DNA of 23,642 nucleotides from Faecalicatena fissicatena (GCA_001028025.1 LDAQ01000111.1:1-23642), one strand, 5' to 3'. Shown: positions 15,543 to 23,324, counted from the first letter of the stretch. Notes: a model not told the origin generated them from the letters alone. Program-made: numbers and translations.

Positions 15543-16535
15543 TTATCCCTCCTTTGTCATTTCCCGTGTAAGCCGTAGGCGTGCGAGCAGGAACAGCAGT
15601 ATGATTGCCGCTGCGCAGACCGTGTAATAAGTGCCGTTTGCAACAGGAGTATGAAAATAGGCATTTTTCATTGCCATAAACAGATGATACATTGGATGAA
15701 GGTTTATCCAGGACCAGGATAAGTTTGTCTGCCCTGCAAGAAAAACAGGGGTTGTGATAAAAATTGCAAGTATGAGATACAGCAGGGAAAACTGTTTGAA
15801 ATCGGGCAGTGATATGGCACAGAAAAAGCCGGCAAGCGCCATGATAATGGATAAAATTCCTGTCTGCAGCAAAACGGCGGGAAGTACGGAGATCCCCGCA
15901 TTAATCCCCAGATTAAACAAAGTCAGCAATACGGCAAATACAAGGTCTGACAATAAAATAAGTCCCAGTTTAGAAAGTATAAAAATGTTTGGGTTTATAG
16001 GAAGTATTCCATGTATCCGGATAACACCCATATGTTTTTCCTTAAACAGCATAGCAGCCAGTCCGAGAAAGCCAACCGCAGACAGTTCAAAAAACAGAAA
16101 TTCGGAAGTAATCTCACGTCTGTTTTTCATTTCCCTGTCATTTTTCCCAATCAATTCTGCATGAGAAGAACCATCTGAGGACAATGCCGAAAGAGCATAA
16201 GCGGCCCGATAGTTATCAGTTTTGTCTGAGCCGGAAGAAATCATGCAGATCTTTGGTGTGGCGCCGGACATATCAAGGCCTACGGAATATCCATCTGAGT
16301 ATGCTTCCTGTAATTCCTTTCTGCTGTCAGCCTTTGTAACGAAAGAGGGAAGAGATTCCAGAGAGTGGTGCGGATCATACAAATAAACAGGGAAAATGTC
16401 CTGATCAATATTAACATATACGAAATTGATGTAGCAGGAATACAAAACAAGAGAACCGATAGCCAGCAGAAAAAATTTACTTGAAAGCATGAGTCTGAGA
16501 TCTTTTTTAATAAGTGCAGGCAGGCTTTTTTGCAT
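15543..16535 (-). CDS. ABC-2 type transporter permease (first subunit)
   Basis: 330 residues with the same architecture as its downstream neighbour. An N-terminal helix (about 17-38) and an extracellular domain (about 40-145) are followed by six or so helices. The cytoplasmic FKEKHMGVIRIHGILPINP segment precedes a membrane-spanning permease core. The start overlaps the ATPase stop (TAATG), so translation is coupled. Two dissimilar permeases plus one ATPase suggest a heterodimeric exporter. I do not recognise a specific named system. Confidence 0.87.
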   Translation of the reverse strand: MQKSLPALIKKDLRLMLSSKFFLLAIGSLVLYSCYINFVYVNIDQDIFPVYLYDPHHSLESLPSFVTKADSRKELQEAYSDGYSVGLDMSGATPKICMISSGSDKTDNYRAAYALSALSSDGSSHAELIGKNDREMKNRREITSEFLFFELSAVGFLGLAAMLFKEKHMGVIRIHGILPINPNIFILSKLGLILLSDLVFAVLLTLFNLGINAGISVLPAVLLQTGILSIIMALAGFFCAISLPDFKQFSLLYLILAIFITTPVFLAGQTNLSWSWINLHPMYHLFMAMKNAYFHTPVANGTYYTVCAAAIILLFLLARLRLTREMTKEG

Positions 16536-17383
16536 TAGGAGAGCCCCCTTCCGGTGTACTGAATAAACATATCTTCCAGAGTCGGTTCCTTTGAATGGAT
16601 GCTGATAATCTCATCATGGGCAAATGGAATACCGTCTTCCAGCTCAGGAGCCTCGATTACTTTTTTTAATTGTCTGCCCTCATAACAATAGTCGATTTCG
16701 ATATAGCGGCTGCTGTTCTGTCTCTTCAGATTTTCTGGTGTATCCAGAGCTGCGATATTTCCGTTAGAAATAAAAGCCACCCGGTCGCAAAGCAAATCTG
16801 CGTCCAGCATATTGTGGGTTGTCAGGAATACCGTGGTTCCTTTTTGACGTTCTTCCTCAATGATTCTGCGGAACAGGACTGCGCCGGACGGGTCGAGCCC
16901 ACTGGTTGGCTCATCCAGAAACAGAACCTGTGGATTGCTGATGAGTGCCCGCGCCATGCTCACCCGCTGCCGCATTCCCTTGGAATAGGATGTGACAGGC
17001 TTTTTCAAAAAATCAGGTATAAATTCCAGTTTATCCAGCAGTTCCTCCGCATCCCGCAGCTGCCCTCTGGGATAAAAAGATGAAAAATATTTAAGATTAT
17101 CCAAAGCACTCAGATTGGAATACAGATAAGGAAACTCGAACAGTACGCCGATTTTCTGGTAAAAGGTCTGTGTATGTTCGGAATTCATATTCTGTCCGAA
17201 GAGAGATACCTGGCCTCCATATCCTTTCAGGATTCCGGTCAGGATTTTCTGGGTGGTAGACTTTCCGGAGCCGTTTGGCCCCAGAAAGCCAAAGATTTCT
17301 CCGTCTTCCACCTTAAATGTCAGGCTGTGCAGTGCCTGTTTATCCTTTCTGTAGGAAAAGGTCAGATCTTTTACTTCTATCAT
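16535..17383 (-). CDS. ABC transporter ATP-binding protein
   Basis: 282 residues. Walker A is GPNGSGKST (about 34-42), the signature YSKGMRQR (about 128-135) replaces the usual LSGGQ, Walker B is VLFLDEPTSGLDP, and the H-loop is LTTHN. A C-terminal extension of about 70 residues is typical of the CcmA/YhaQ-like group that drives ABC-2 permeases. The start overlaps the stop of a 51-codon gene (ATGA) and has GGGGGATG upstream. It is part of a four-gene minus operon probably controlled by the response regulator encoded at 18775-19443. Confidence 0.93.
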   Translation of the reverse strand: MIEVKDLTFSYRKDKQALHSLTFKVEDGEIFGFLGPNGSGKSTTQKILTGILKGYGGQVSLFGQNMNSEHTQTFYQKIGVLFEFPYLYSNLSALDNLKYFSSFYPRGQLRDAEELLDKLEFIPDFLKKPVTSYSKGMRQRVSMARALISNPQVLFLDEPTSGLDPSGAVLFRRIIEEERQKGTTVFLTTHNMLDADLLCDRVAFISNGNIAALDTPENLKRQNSSRYIEIDYCYEGRQLKKVIEAPELEDGIPFAHDEIISIHSKEPTLEDMFIQYTGRGLS

Positions 17384-17535
17384 TCTTCATCCCCCCATTT
17401 TCCATGCTGCTCTTTTTTCTTATCATACTGCCGCCCGTTCCACCACTGAATAAATTTGATCTTGAGAAGTATGGCAATTGCCAGCAAGATCACAATGATC
17501 AGCCACCAGTACCATTCCAGATTTAAAAATGTCAT
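17380..17535 (-). CDS. Small single-pass membrane protein
   Basis: 51 residues. A Trp-rich N-terminus (LEWYWW) runs into one hydrophobic helix (LIIVILLAIAILLKI, about residues 12-26), followed by a Trp/Arg-containing, highly charged tail. An ideal ribosome site (AAGGAGGTAATTTAT) precedes the ATG, and the stop overlaps the ABC ATPase start (ATGA). That argues strongly that it is real. It is the first gene of the exporter operon, directly downstream of the phased repeats at 17590-17637. I do not recognise a family; a small transporter-associated subunit or regulator is possible. Confidence 0.82.
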   Translation of the reverse strand: MTFLNLEWYWWLIIVILLAIAILLKIKFIQWWNGRQYDKKKEQHGKWGDEE

Positions 17536-17589
17536 ATAAATTACCTCCTTTATGTACAGGGTAGTCCCCTTCTGTGTGAAGTAAATGTA

Positions 17590-17637
17590 TGAAATTGAGG
17601 TGAAGCCAGTGTGAGGCTGCAGTGAAGCTGGTGTGAA
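17590..17637. promoter_or_regulatory. Five 11-bp-phased TGAA/G repeats: response-regulator operator
   Basis: TGAA or TGAG occurs at 17590, 17601, 17612, 17623 and 17634, exactly 11 bp apart, mostly as GTGAAGC. OmpR/PhoB-type winged-helix dimers bind direct repeats with 11-bp half-site spacing. The array lies upstream of the small-protein/ABC operon, whose weak -10 (TACCCT on the minus strand, near 17561-17566) would put it at an activator position. The neighbouring OmpR-type regulator (18775-19443) is the obvious candidate binder. Confidence 0.68.
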
Positions 17638-17640
17638 ATC

Positions 17641-17683
17641 TTAATAAAAACGGCCCTGCTTTCATTGTGGAAAGCAGGGCCGT
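17641..17683 (-). terminator. Rho-independent terminator of the phasin/UbiB/two-component operon
   Basis: On the minus strand a 13-bp stem (ACGGCCCTGCTTT, loop CCACAATG) is followed by TTTTTATTAA. It starts about 18 nt after the histidine kinase stop. Confidence 0.88.
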
Positions 17684-17701
17684 CGGGAATCGATAAAAGA
17701 T

Positions 17702-18778
17702 CTATCTGACAATTTTGACAGTAAAATAAAACAGGACTCCATCGCTTAGATTTTTTACGCCGTAGTTCAGCTCCTGCATGGATAAAATTTGTGCAACAAT
17801 GGCAAGACCCAACCCGGAACCACTGTATTTAGAGCCGTGGCCCCTGTAGAATTTGGTCCAGATTTTGGGCAGTTTATCCTGGGGAATGAGCGGGCCCTGA
17901 TTATAAATGGAGAAATGCAATCCCCCGTTTTCTTCCGTCAATAATAACTTAATGATACCGCCTGGCTGCACATTTCTTTTGGCATTGATGATAAGGTTGT
18001 CTAATACCTGTTCCATACGCGCTTTATCAGTAAAAACGAATACTTTATGATCGGGAAGTTCAAACTGTAACTCGAAATTGACATCCAAAGCGTCGATTAA
18101 CAGCCTTCCGGCAACGGTTTCCAAAAATTCTACAAAATCGAAGTGCTCCGGTGCGAGATGGGAAGCTCCTGTTTCAAGTGCAGACAAATCCAGCAATGTT
18201 GTAATAAGGCTGTTCATACGGTCTGTTTCAGCAATAATGACTTCCGAATAGAGCTGCTTTTTGACATCGTCAGCTTCATCCTGCAGTGCCTCGGCATAGG
18301 CACGAATAACACCAAGCGGCGTTTTCATTTCATGTGATAAGCTGTCCACCAGCTCTTTGCGCTCGGCCAGCAGCAGCCGTTTTTGTTCCACGTCTTTTTT
18401 AAGCCGGACATTTGCGTTCTCGAGTCCGGTAAGGGCCTGCTGCAGATTTTCGGCCATAGAATTGAGGCTTGCAGACAGTTCTCCAAATTCATCGTTTGTC
18501 CTGACTGCGCAGGGAGAAGAAAAATTCAGATCCGCCATCTGACGGGCCGCAAGGCTGAGCTTAGCGATGGGATACGAGATGAAACGGCCCATCAGAAAAT
18601 CCACAATCAGAACCAGCAAAATGATAAAAGAAAACCAGATCCAAAAGGATATATCTGTGTCGAGCGGCAAATGAGTAGAAATGAGATAGGACAATATCAG
18701 TGCGATACCAGCCAGTTTTGAAATCATTAAAATTTTTTTTCGCACAGTGCAAATCGTAAAGTGGTCTTTGATCTTCAT
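17702..18778 (-). CDS. Sensor histidine kinase
   Basis: 358 residues. Two transmembrane helices (about 18-36 and 45-63) are joined by a loop of fewer than ten residues, so there is almost no extracellular sensor. HAMP follows (about 64-116), then a coiled coil. The HisKA H-box is SLSHEMKTPLGVIRAYAEAL with H149, and the HATPase domain carries DNLIINAKRNV (N-box) and GSGLGLAIV (G2). The start overlaps the regulator stop (ATGA). With its regulator it resembles VanS/VanR-like pairs that respond to envelope stress, but the signal is not deducible. Confidence 0.93.
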   Translation of the reverse strand: MKIKDHFTICTVRKKILMISKLAGIALILSYLISTHLPLDTDISFWIWFSFIILLVLIVDFLMGRFISYPIAKLSLAARQMADLNFSSPCAVRTNDEFGELSASLNSMAENLQQALTGLENANVRLKKDVEQKRLLLAERKELVDSLSHEMKTPLGVIRAYAEALQDEADDVKKQLYSEVIIAETDRMNSLITTLLDLSALETGASHLAPEHFDFVEFLETVAGRLLIDALDVNFELQFELPDHKVFVFTDKARMEQVLDNLIINAKRNVQPGGIIKLLLTEENGGLHFSIYNQGPLIPQDKLPKIWTKFYRGHGSKYSGSGLGLAIVAQILSMQELNYGVKNLSDGVLFYFTVKIVR

Positions 18779-19443
18779 ACGGCTTCCTCAAACTTGTAAC
18801 CGGAGCGAATCAGTGTGACAATGTGTCTGCTTTCGTCCCCTAACTTCTGACGAAGGGTTTTGATGTGGGTATCTACGGTTCGGGTGGTTCCCGCAAAATC
18901 ATACCCCCAAATCCGGTTCAGCAGCTGATCCCGGCTAAAGATCTGTCCGGAGTTCGTGAGAAAAAAATGCAGCAGTTCATATTCTTTGTGAGTCAGCGTG
19001 ACTTCTTGTCCATCCACAAAGACTTTATGAGAGGCCGGTATTAACGTGATCTTTCCTGCGTGCAATGAGTCAGTCTTTCCGGAGGAAGAGCGGCGCAGAA
19101 GTGCATTGGCTTTTGCCAGCAGTACTCTGGGGCTGAAAGGTTTTGTCATATAGTCATCGGCTCCATATTCGTAGCCCTTTAACTTATCATCCTCGCTGCT
19201 CCTGGCCGTCAGCATGATAATAGGCAGACTGCTCATTTCTCTTGCCATTTTACAGACAGAAAATCCATCCAGATGGGGCATCATTATATCCAGTACCATC
19301 AGGTCCATAGGATGATTTTTCAAAAGCATTAAGGCATCTACGCCATCGTCGGCGGCAAAACAGGTGTGACCGCCTTTTCTCATGTATTCTATCATAATCT
19401 CCTGCATATTTTTTTCGTCTTCCACAATTAATATATTTGCCAT
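18775..19443 (-). CDS. OmpR-family response regulator
   Basis: 222 residues. The receiver domain has phospho-acceptor D52 (LMVLDIMMP) and K101 (YMTKPFS). The winged-helix output domain covers about 128-220 (LTHKEYELLHFFL, TRTVDTHIKTLRQKLG, IRSGYKFEE). I chose ATG 19443 because GAAAGGAAG precedes it and the family begins MANILIVEDE; an in-frame ATG at 19479 overlaps the UbiB stop and lacks a clear ribosome site. It probably regulates the adjacent ABC exporter operon through the 11-bp-phased repeats at 17590-17637. Confidence 0.92.
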   Translation of the reverse strand: MANILIVEDEKNMQEIMIEYMRKGGHTCFAADDGVDALMLLKNHPMDLMVLDIMMPHLDGFSVCKMAREMSSLPIIMLTARSSEDDKLKGYEYGADDYMTKPFSPRVLLAKANALLRRSSSGKTDSLHAGKITLIPASHKVFVDGQEVTLTHKEYELLHFFLTNSGQIFSRDQLLNRIWGYDFAGTTRTVDTHIKTLRQKLGDESRHIVTLIRSGYKFEEAV

Positions 19444-19478
19444 TGAAAATGCTTCCTTTCTATGCGGTGACTTTTCCA

Positions 19479-21095
19479 TTACTTCTTATGCCAGAACAAA
19501 ATCCGGATGATCAGAGCAATGATCAGTACCCCGGAAATGCTGTACCCAAGAAAACTGATCCAGGGTATCCCGAACCATAGCGGTATCGTGCGTACATTGA
19601 CAATCATGCCGGATCCGATGAACAAAGCGGCCGCCAGTATACTGAGGATAAAACGGTTAGCTGTTCTGTGCATATCCTCCCGCATCTCCTCGGAGTCAGA
19701 CATCTGCAGATTCAGCTGGGCCTGGCCGTTTTTGGTGATATTAAGCAGGTCAGAGAGCTGCGCCGGGATATCCAGTGATTTATCCATCGAAGTGTACAGC
19801 TGGCGGCCCTTATGGCTGAGAAGCTTTTTAACATCCAGTTCCTTTAAAAGGAGAGATGACATGTGTACAGTGAGGATCTGAAGGATATTTACATCAGGGG
19901 CACAGGCGGTCAGTGTTCCTTCCATTGTTATCATACTTCGTCCGAGAAGCGTGATATCGGGGGTGATTGCGAGGCGGTGCTCTTTTACAAGAGAGAGCAT
20001 GCGCTCAATTAAATCACCCAGTTTCATGGTGCCGAAATCCATAGACATATATTTGCTCAGAATATCATCAATATCGGTGTAAAGACGTGCGTGGTTGACA
20101 CGTTCCTGAGGTTCCCCAAAGGCCAGCAGTACATTTTTCAGAGAATAGATATCCTGTTCCAGAATGGCCGTGATGGCCTTTTTCAGAAGCTGCTTATTGT
20201 GCTCTGTCAGCCGTCCTGTCATACCCAGATCAAGCCATGCGATCTGTCCGCCTGCAACCCAGAGATTGCCTGGATGCGGGTCAGCATGGAAAAATCCGTC
20301 CTCCAGTATCTGCTTGCAGTAATTTTCAGCGGCTTTCTGTCCGATTTCTGTCATATCATAGCCGAGTTCCTTCAGACGTTCCACCTCATCAATCTGTATG
20401 CCGTCAATATAGTCCATGACAAGCAGACGTGGCGTCGTGAATTCGTGATATACTTTTGGGCAGGTGACGTATACGATATCCTTCTGATTTTCATAGAAGA
20501 AGTCCAGGTTTGCGGCTTCCTGAAGAAAATCCATTTCTTCCTGGGTTGTTTTCCAGAGCTCATCCAGAATGGTTCTGAAGTCAATCAAATCCTCTGTTCC
20601 TATGGCCAGCTTCAGAATGCCGGCCGCCTTTTTCAGAAGAAGAATGTCGTTCTGCATGGTTTTTTTAATGGCTGGACGCTGAATTTTTATGACGACTTTT
20701 GTACCGTTCTTTAAGACAGCAGGATGCACCTGGGCAATAGAAGCAGAGCCGAGAGGATTCTCCTCAATCTGTGAGAAGACATTTCCCGCCGGCTCTTTGA
20801 GTTCTTCTTCAATGACTGCCGAGATTACGGAATAGGGCAGAGGCCTGACCTCTGTACGCAGTTTCGTAAGCTCACGGCAGTAATTTTCCGGAAGCATATC
20901 CGAGCGCATGGACATGATCTGTCCGAGCTTTACATAGGTGGGACCCAGATCTTCCAGAATCTCACGGAGCTTGAACGGAGTGAGCCCATGCGTAATATGA
21001 TGCTTTCCAAGCACCTGCAGAATCTCCCGCAGGCGCTTTTGGGAAGCTGGTGTATCTGACAGGGGTGGTTCCCGGGTTACATTCGTTTCATTCAT
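19479..21095 (-). CDS. ABC1/UbiB/AarF-family atypical kinase
   Basis: 538 residues. Diagnostic motifs are present: KxGQ (YVKLGQIMSMRSDMLP, near 54-69), the Ala-rich loop (LGSASIAQVH), the VVIKIQRP Lys strand, catalytic HADPHPGN and metal-binding WLDLGMTG. Two transmembrane helices close the C-terminus (about 475-495 and 510-533). Lachnospiraceae lack ubiquinone, so a coenzyme Q role is unlikely; a lipid or isoprenoid-related membrane function is more plausible but unproven. It starts 12 nt after the phasin-like gene with a weak AGGA site, and an OmpR-type regulator follows within about 35 nt. Confidence 0.92.
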   Translation of the reverse strand: MNETNVTREPPLSDTPASQKRLREILQVLGKHHITHGLTPFKLREILEDLGPTYVKLGQIMSMRSDMLPENYCRELTKLRTEVRPLPYSVISAVIEEELKEPAGNVFSQIEENPLGSASIAQVHPAVLKNGTKVVIKIQRPAIKKTMQNDILLLKKAAGILKLAIGTEDLIDFRTILDELWKTTQEEMDFLQEAANLDFFYENQKDIVYVTCPKVYHEFTTPRLLVMDYIDGIQIDEVERLKELGYDMTEIGQKAAENYCKQILEDGFFHADPHPGNLWVAGGQIAWLDLGMTGRLTEHNKQLLKKAITAILEQDIYSLKNVLLAFGEPQERVNHARLYTDIDDILSKYMSMDFGTMKLGDLIERMLSLVKEHRLAITPDITLLGRSMITMEGTLTACAPDVNILQILTVHMSSLLLKELDVKKLLSHKGRQLYTSMDKSLDIPAQLSDLLNITKNGQAQLNLQMSDSEEMREDMHRTANRFILSILAAALFIGSGMIVNVRTIPLWFGIPWISFLGYSISGVLIIALIIRILFWHKK

Positions 21096-21107
21096 AGGCG
21101 TGTCCTG

Positions 21108-21590
21108 CTACTGGGCATCCTGTGAAGGAGTGGCATCTGGAGCTTCTGTTTCTGCAGCGTCTGGAGTTTCTTCTGTCGTGCAGGCAGCAGATTCTGCGGC
21201 CTCGCAGGATGCCTGAGGTCCCGATTTATTTTCATCTGTTCCGCAGGACTCTTCTGCAGTCTGCTCATTGTTTTCTGCTGCAGCTTTTTCTGCAGCGGCC
21301 TTCTCAGCCTCGGCAATCTTAGCTTTCAGGGCCTCCAGCTCATCTGCTTTCATATGGTCAACAGCGGACATCGCATCTTTGTATTCCTTTACAACCGTAA
21401 CAGTTACATGTTCTTTCATTTTCTCTTTTGCACTCTGTTTCAGTTCTTCATTGAGAACCTTTCCCTGCTCTACGGTAATTTCCCCTTTTTTAACCAGATT
21501 GTCAACAACATCTTTTGCGGTCTCCGCTGTAGTAGCTACAGCGCCTACACCTGCAAGAAATATTTTCCTTAAGCTTTCATTTAATTCCAT
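21108..21590 (-). CDS. Phasin-like coiled-coil protein
   Basis: About 160 residues. The N-terminal half resembles the phasin/PhaI-type family: MELNESLRKIFLAGVGAVA, then AKDVVDNLVKKGEITVEQGK and amphipathic helices. The second half is an Ala/Glu heptad region (AEAEKAAAEKAAAE) and an acidic Ser/Thr/Ala low-complexity tail that probably lacks a fixed fold. I chose ATG 21590 because GAAAGGATGG precedes it; an in-frame ATG 33 nt upstream has no comparable site. It is the first gene of the operon with the UbiB-like kinase. No polyhydroxyalkanoate genes are near, so a role at the membrane with UbiB is likelier than granule coating. Confidence 0.85.
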   Translation of the reverse strand: MELNESLRKIFLAGVGAVATTAETAKDVVDNLVKKGEITVEQGKVLNEELKQSAKEKMKEHVTVTVVKEYKDAMSAVDHMKADELEALKAKIAEAEKAAAEKAAAENNEQTAEESCGTDENKSGPQASCEAAESAACTTEETPDAAETEAPDATPSQDAQ

Positions 21591-21636
21591 AATTACACCA
21601 TCCTTTCTGGATATCAAAGTCAATTAGTATATAGGT

Positions 21637-21645
21637 ATTATACCA
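21637..21645 (-). promoter_or_regulatory. Extended -10 promoter of the phasin/UbiB operon
   Basis: On the minus strand TGGTATAAT gives a perfect TATAAT with the TGn extension about 47 bp before the phasin-like start. No convincing -35 box is seen, which extended -10 promoters tolerate. Confidence 0.55.
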
Positions 21646-21834
21646 CAAAACAGGAAGATGATTTCTTAAAATTATCTAAGGAAAATCTCAAGATTAAGAC
21701 AGGGTAGACCTTTATCGGGAAATGTGATAGGATGGGGACAGCGGAGCGGTGTCTCGATCTTTGATCTGCCATGAGCAGTGGTGGATATTCATAAAATGCA
21801 GGCGCAGGCACACTCCGGACAAACACATTTAGCT

Positions 21835-21997
21835 GAGCACTCTCGGAAACTCTCTTGCGCCCATCTTTGCGGCTGATTTTCACCAGCCGCACACAAATTT
21901 AATCAACGTACGCGCCGCGTACGCCTCATAAATATTGTGCACAACTGACAAAAAATCAACTCACAAAGCTGTGCACAAAGAGTTTCCGAGAGTACTC
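21835..21997. repeat. Imperfect inverted repeat with internal hairpins, unlike E1-E5
   Basis: The arms GAGCACTCTCGGAAACTCT (21835-21853) and 21979-21997 pair in 18 of 19 positions, and pairing continues inward with a bulge. Inside are GCGGCTG/CAGCCGC (about 21869-21890), the perfect palindrome CGTACGCGCCGCGTACG (21906-21922) and a repeated GTGCACA (21937 and 21971). It ends about 22 nt before the GNAT start, so it may be a leader RNA or a mobile palindrome. It lacks the ATCA loop and GGT linker of E1-E5. The rest of the 21591-22019 gap (about 21650-21834) shows no gene. Confidence 0.6.
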
Positions 21998-22019
21998 TAG
22001 TTTACAACAGGAGGCTTTT

Positions 22020-22460
22020 ATGGTACGAGAACTGAGACAGGAAGACAGAGAACTGTATTTGAAAATGGCACATGATTTTTATCATTCACCGGCAGTGGTG
22101 CATCCAGTACCGGATTCATACATTGAAAAGACTTTTGAGGAATGTATCAGCAGCGGAACATACGGACAGATCTACATGCTGGAGTCTGAGGGCAGCCCGG
22201 CAGGATACGGCCTGATTGCAAAGACATTTTCCCAGGAGGCAGGAGGGTATGTATACTGGCTGGAAGAACTTTATATTCTGGAAGAATACCGCTCTAAAGG
22301 ACTGGGGAGCGAGTTTTTCCAATATTTGGAGGGGCACAGAGATGCCGGCGTTACACGGTTCCGTCTGGAAGTGGAAGAGGACAACACAAGAGCCAAGGCA
22401 CTTTATGAAAGGCTGGGATACAAGAATCTGGATTATCGTCAGATGGTAAAAGATTTTTAA
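22020..22460 (+). CDS. GNAT-family N-acetyltransferase
   Basis: 146 residues covering a full GNAT fold. Motif A is LYILEEYRSKGLGSEFF, with the acetyl-CoA pyrophosphate loop R91-S-K-G-L-G96. Motif B follows as FRLEVEEDNTRAKALYERLGY, a typical substrate-side helix and strand. ACAGGAGG precedes the ATG at good spacing. The acetyl acceptor is unknown. It lies 36 nt upstream of a cupin gene and probably shares its transcript. Confidence 0.92.
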   Translation: MVRELRQEDRELYLKMAHDFYHSPAVVHPVPDSYIEKTFEECISSGTYGQIYMLESEGSPAGYGLIAKTFSQEAGGYVYWLEELYILEEYRSKGLGSEFFQYLEGHRDAGVTRFRLEVEEDNTRAKALYERLGYKNLDYRQMVKDF

Positions 22461-22472
22461 TATACATGTATA
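22461..22472. promoter_or_regulatory. 12-bp palindrome TATACATGTATA before the cupin gene
   Basis: A perfect dyad begins directly after the GNAT stop and is followed by TACAATATAA and AAAGGAGG. It could be an operator for an internal promoter of the cupin gene, but AT-rich dyads of this length also arise by chance. Confidence 0.3.
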
Positions 22473-22496
22473 CAATATAAAAAGGAGGAATTTTAA

Positions 22497-22850
22497 ATGA
22501 CAAAAGCAGGAGAAAGAAAGATAGAGACAGTTGAAAAAGTAAACGGAGGAGCTGGTTTCATCATGAAAGAAGCCCTGCTTACCCCGGAACAGCTGGGCAG
22601 CCACTGCAAAATGTTTTCTCAGGTAACCCTTAAGCCAAACTGCGAACTTGGCCACCACGAACATCACGGTGAAACCGAAACATACTATATACTATCGGGA
22701 AAAGGAATGTACGATGACAACGGAAAAGCAGTTCCCATAGAGGCGGGAGATGTAACATACTGCAAAAACGGAGACGGACACGGCATCAAAAATACGGGGG
22801 GAGAGGACCTTGTTTTTGTGGCGCTGATATTGAAGGAGGAGGACGCCTGA
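22497..22850 (+). CDS. Small cupin-domain protein
   Basis: 117 residues forming a single Cupin_2 barrel. Metal-binding motif 1 is GHHEHHGETETYYILSGKG (His residues and Glu around 53-62). Motif 2 lies in EAGDVTYCKNGDGHGIKNTG. AAAGGAGG precedes the ATG. Small cupins of this type bind sugars or metals or act as isomerases or sensors; the specific role cannot be told. The last codon and TGA lie within the first base pairs of inverted repeat E4, and no ordinary terminator follows. Confidence 0.92.
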   Translation: MTKAGERKIETVEKVNGGAGFIMKEALLTPEQLGSHCKMFSQVTLKPNCELGHHEHHGETETYYILSGKGMYDDNGKAVPIEAGDVTYCKNGDGHGIKNTGGEDLVFVALILKEEDA

Positions 22851-23143
22851 GGGAAGCGTGACGCTGCGATGGCGTACGGGGAGGCTTATGCTGATTTTGG
22901 AAACCGGCCGCTTAGCCTACAATTGCTAACTGCGAAAAAGCCGCAGCTTATGGGACCGAGCATATTCACTTAGAAAGCCTGATGCTTTCTAAGCTCAGAT
23001 GCTCTTGACAATTGATTTGGAAATCAATTGTCACCCATAAGCTGCGGTTTTTTCGCAGTAAGCAATTGTACGGCCCGCTAGAGGCTTCCAAAATCAGCAT
23101 AAGCCTCCCCGGACGCCATCGCAGCGTCACGCTTCCCTCAGGC
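22845..23143 (-). repeat. E4: long inverted repeat folding as a Y-shaped element
   Basis: Arms 22845-22954 and 23034-23143 pair over about 110 bp with only a 15-nt symmetric mismatch near 22904-22918; the outer ~30 bp differ at few positions (for example GCCTGAGGGAAGCGTGACGC). In the minus reading, hairpin 1 is 23033-23006 (TGACAATTGATTT stem). An A follows, then hairpin 2 at 23004-22958: outer stem GAGCAT, internal loop CTGAGC opposite GTGAAT, inner stem TTAGAAAGC, loop ATCAG. GGT then returns to the stem. The base begins at GCCTGA, the last codon and stop of the cupin gene. Confidence 0.88.
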
Positions 23144-23171
23144 TGGGCTTCATCAAACCGGTAGAAAAAAA

Positions 23172-23324
23172 GGTCCGGGAGGCTCCCCAGGACGGGGGCG
23201 GTGGATCGAATTGGAATTCCGTGGGGGTATAGTCTGGGGTAAATACTGGGAGGGGATATATTGTCAGTACTAATAAGGCCTGGGAGGCTCTTGAGATGTG
23301 AGTAGTGGATGGAATTGGAATTTC
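23172..23324 (+). repeat. Two diverged ~48-bp direct repeats in the E4/E5 spacer
   Basis: Copies at 23172-23220 and 23277-23324 share GGGAGGCTC, then GTGGAT, then GAATTGGAATT, about 105 bp apart. I see no gene in 23144-23409. The E2/E3 spacer likewise holds direct repeats, but of different sequence. Confidence 0.6.

Noticed and set aside
17423..17665. Minus-strand 80-codon frame over the ABC operon control region
   Set aside because: It overlaps the better supported 51-codon gene and the phased repeats in another frame and has no ribosome site.
21835..21997. T-box or other known riboswitch before the GNAT gene
   Set aside because: No T-box sequence, specifier loop, anti-terminator or other recognisable aptamer motif could be seen.
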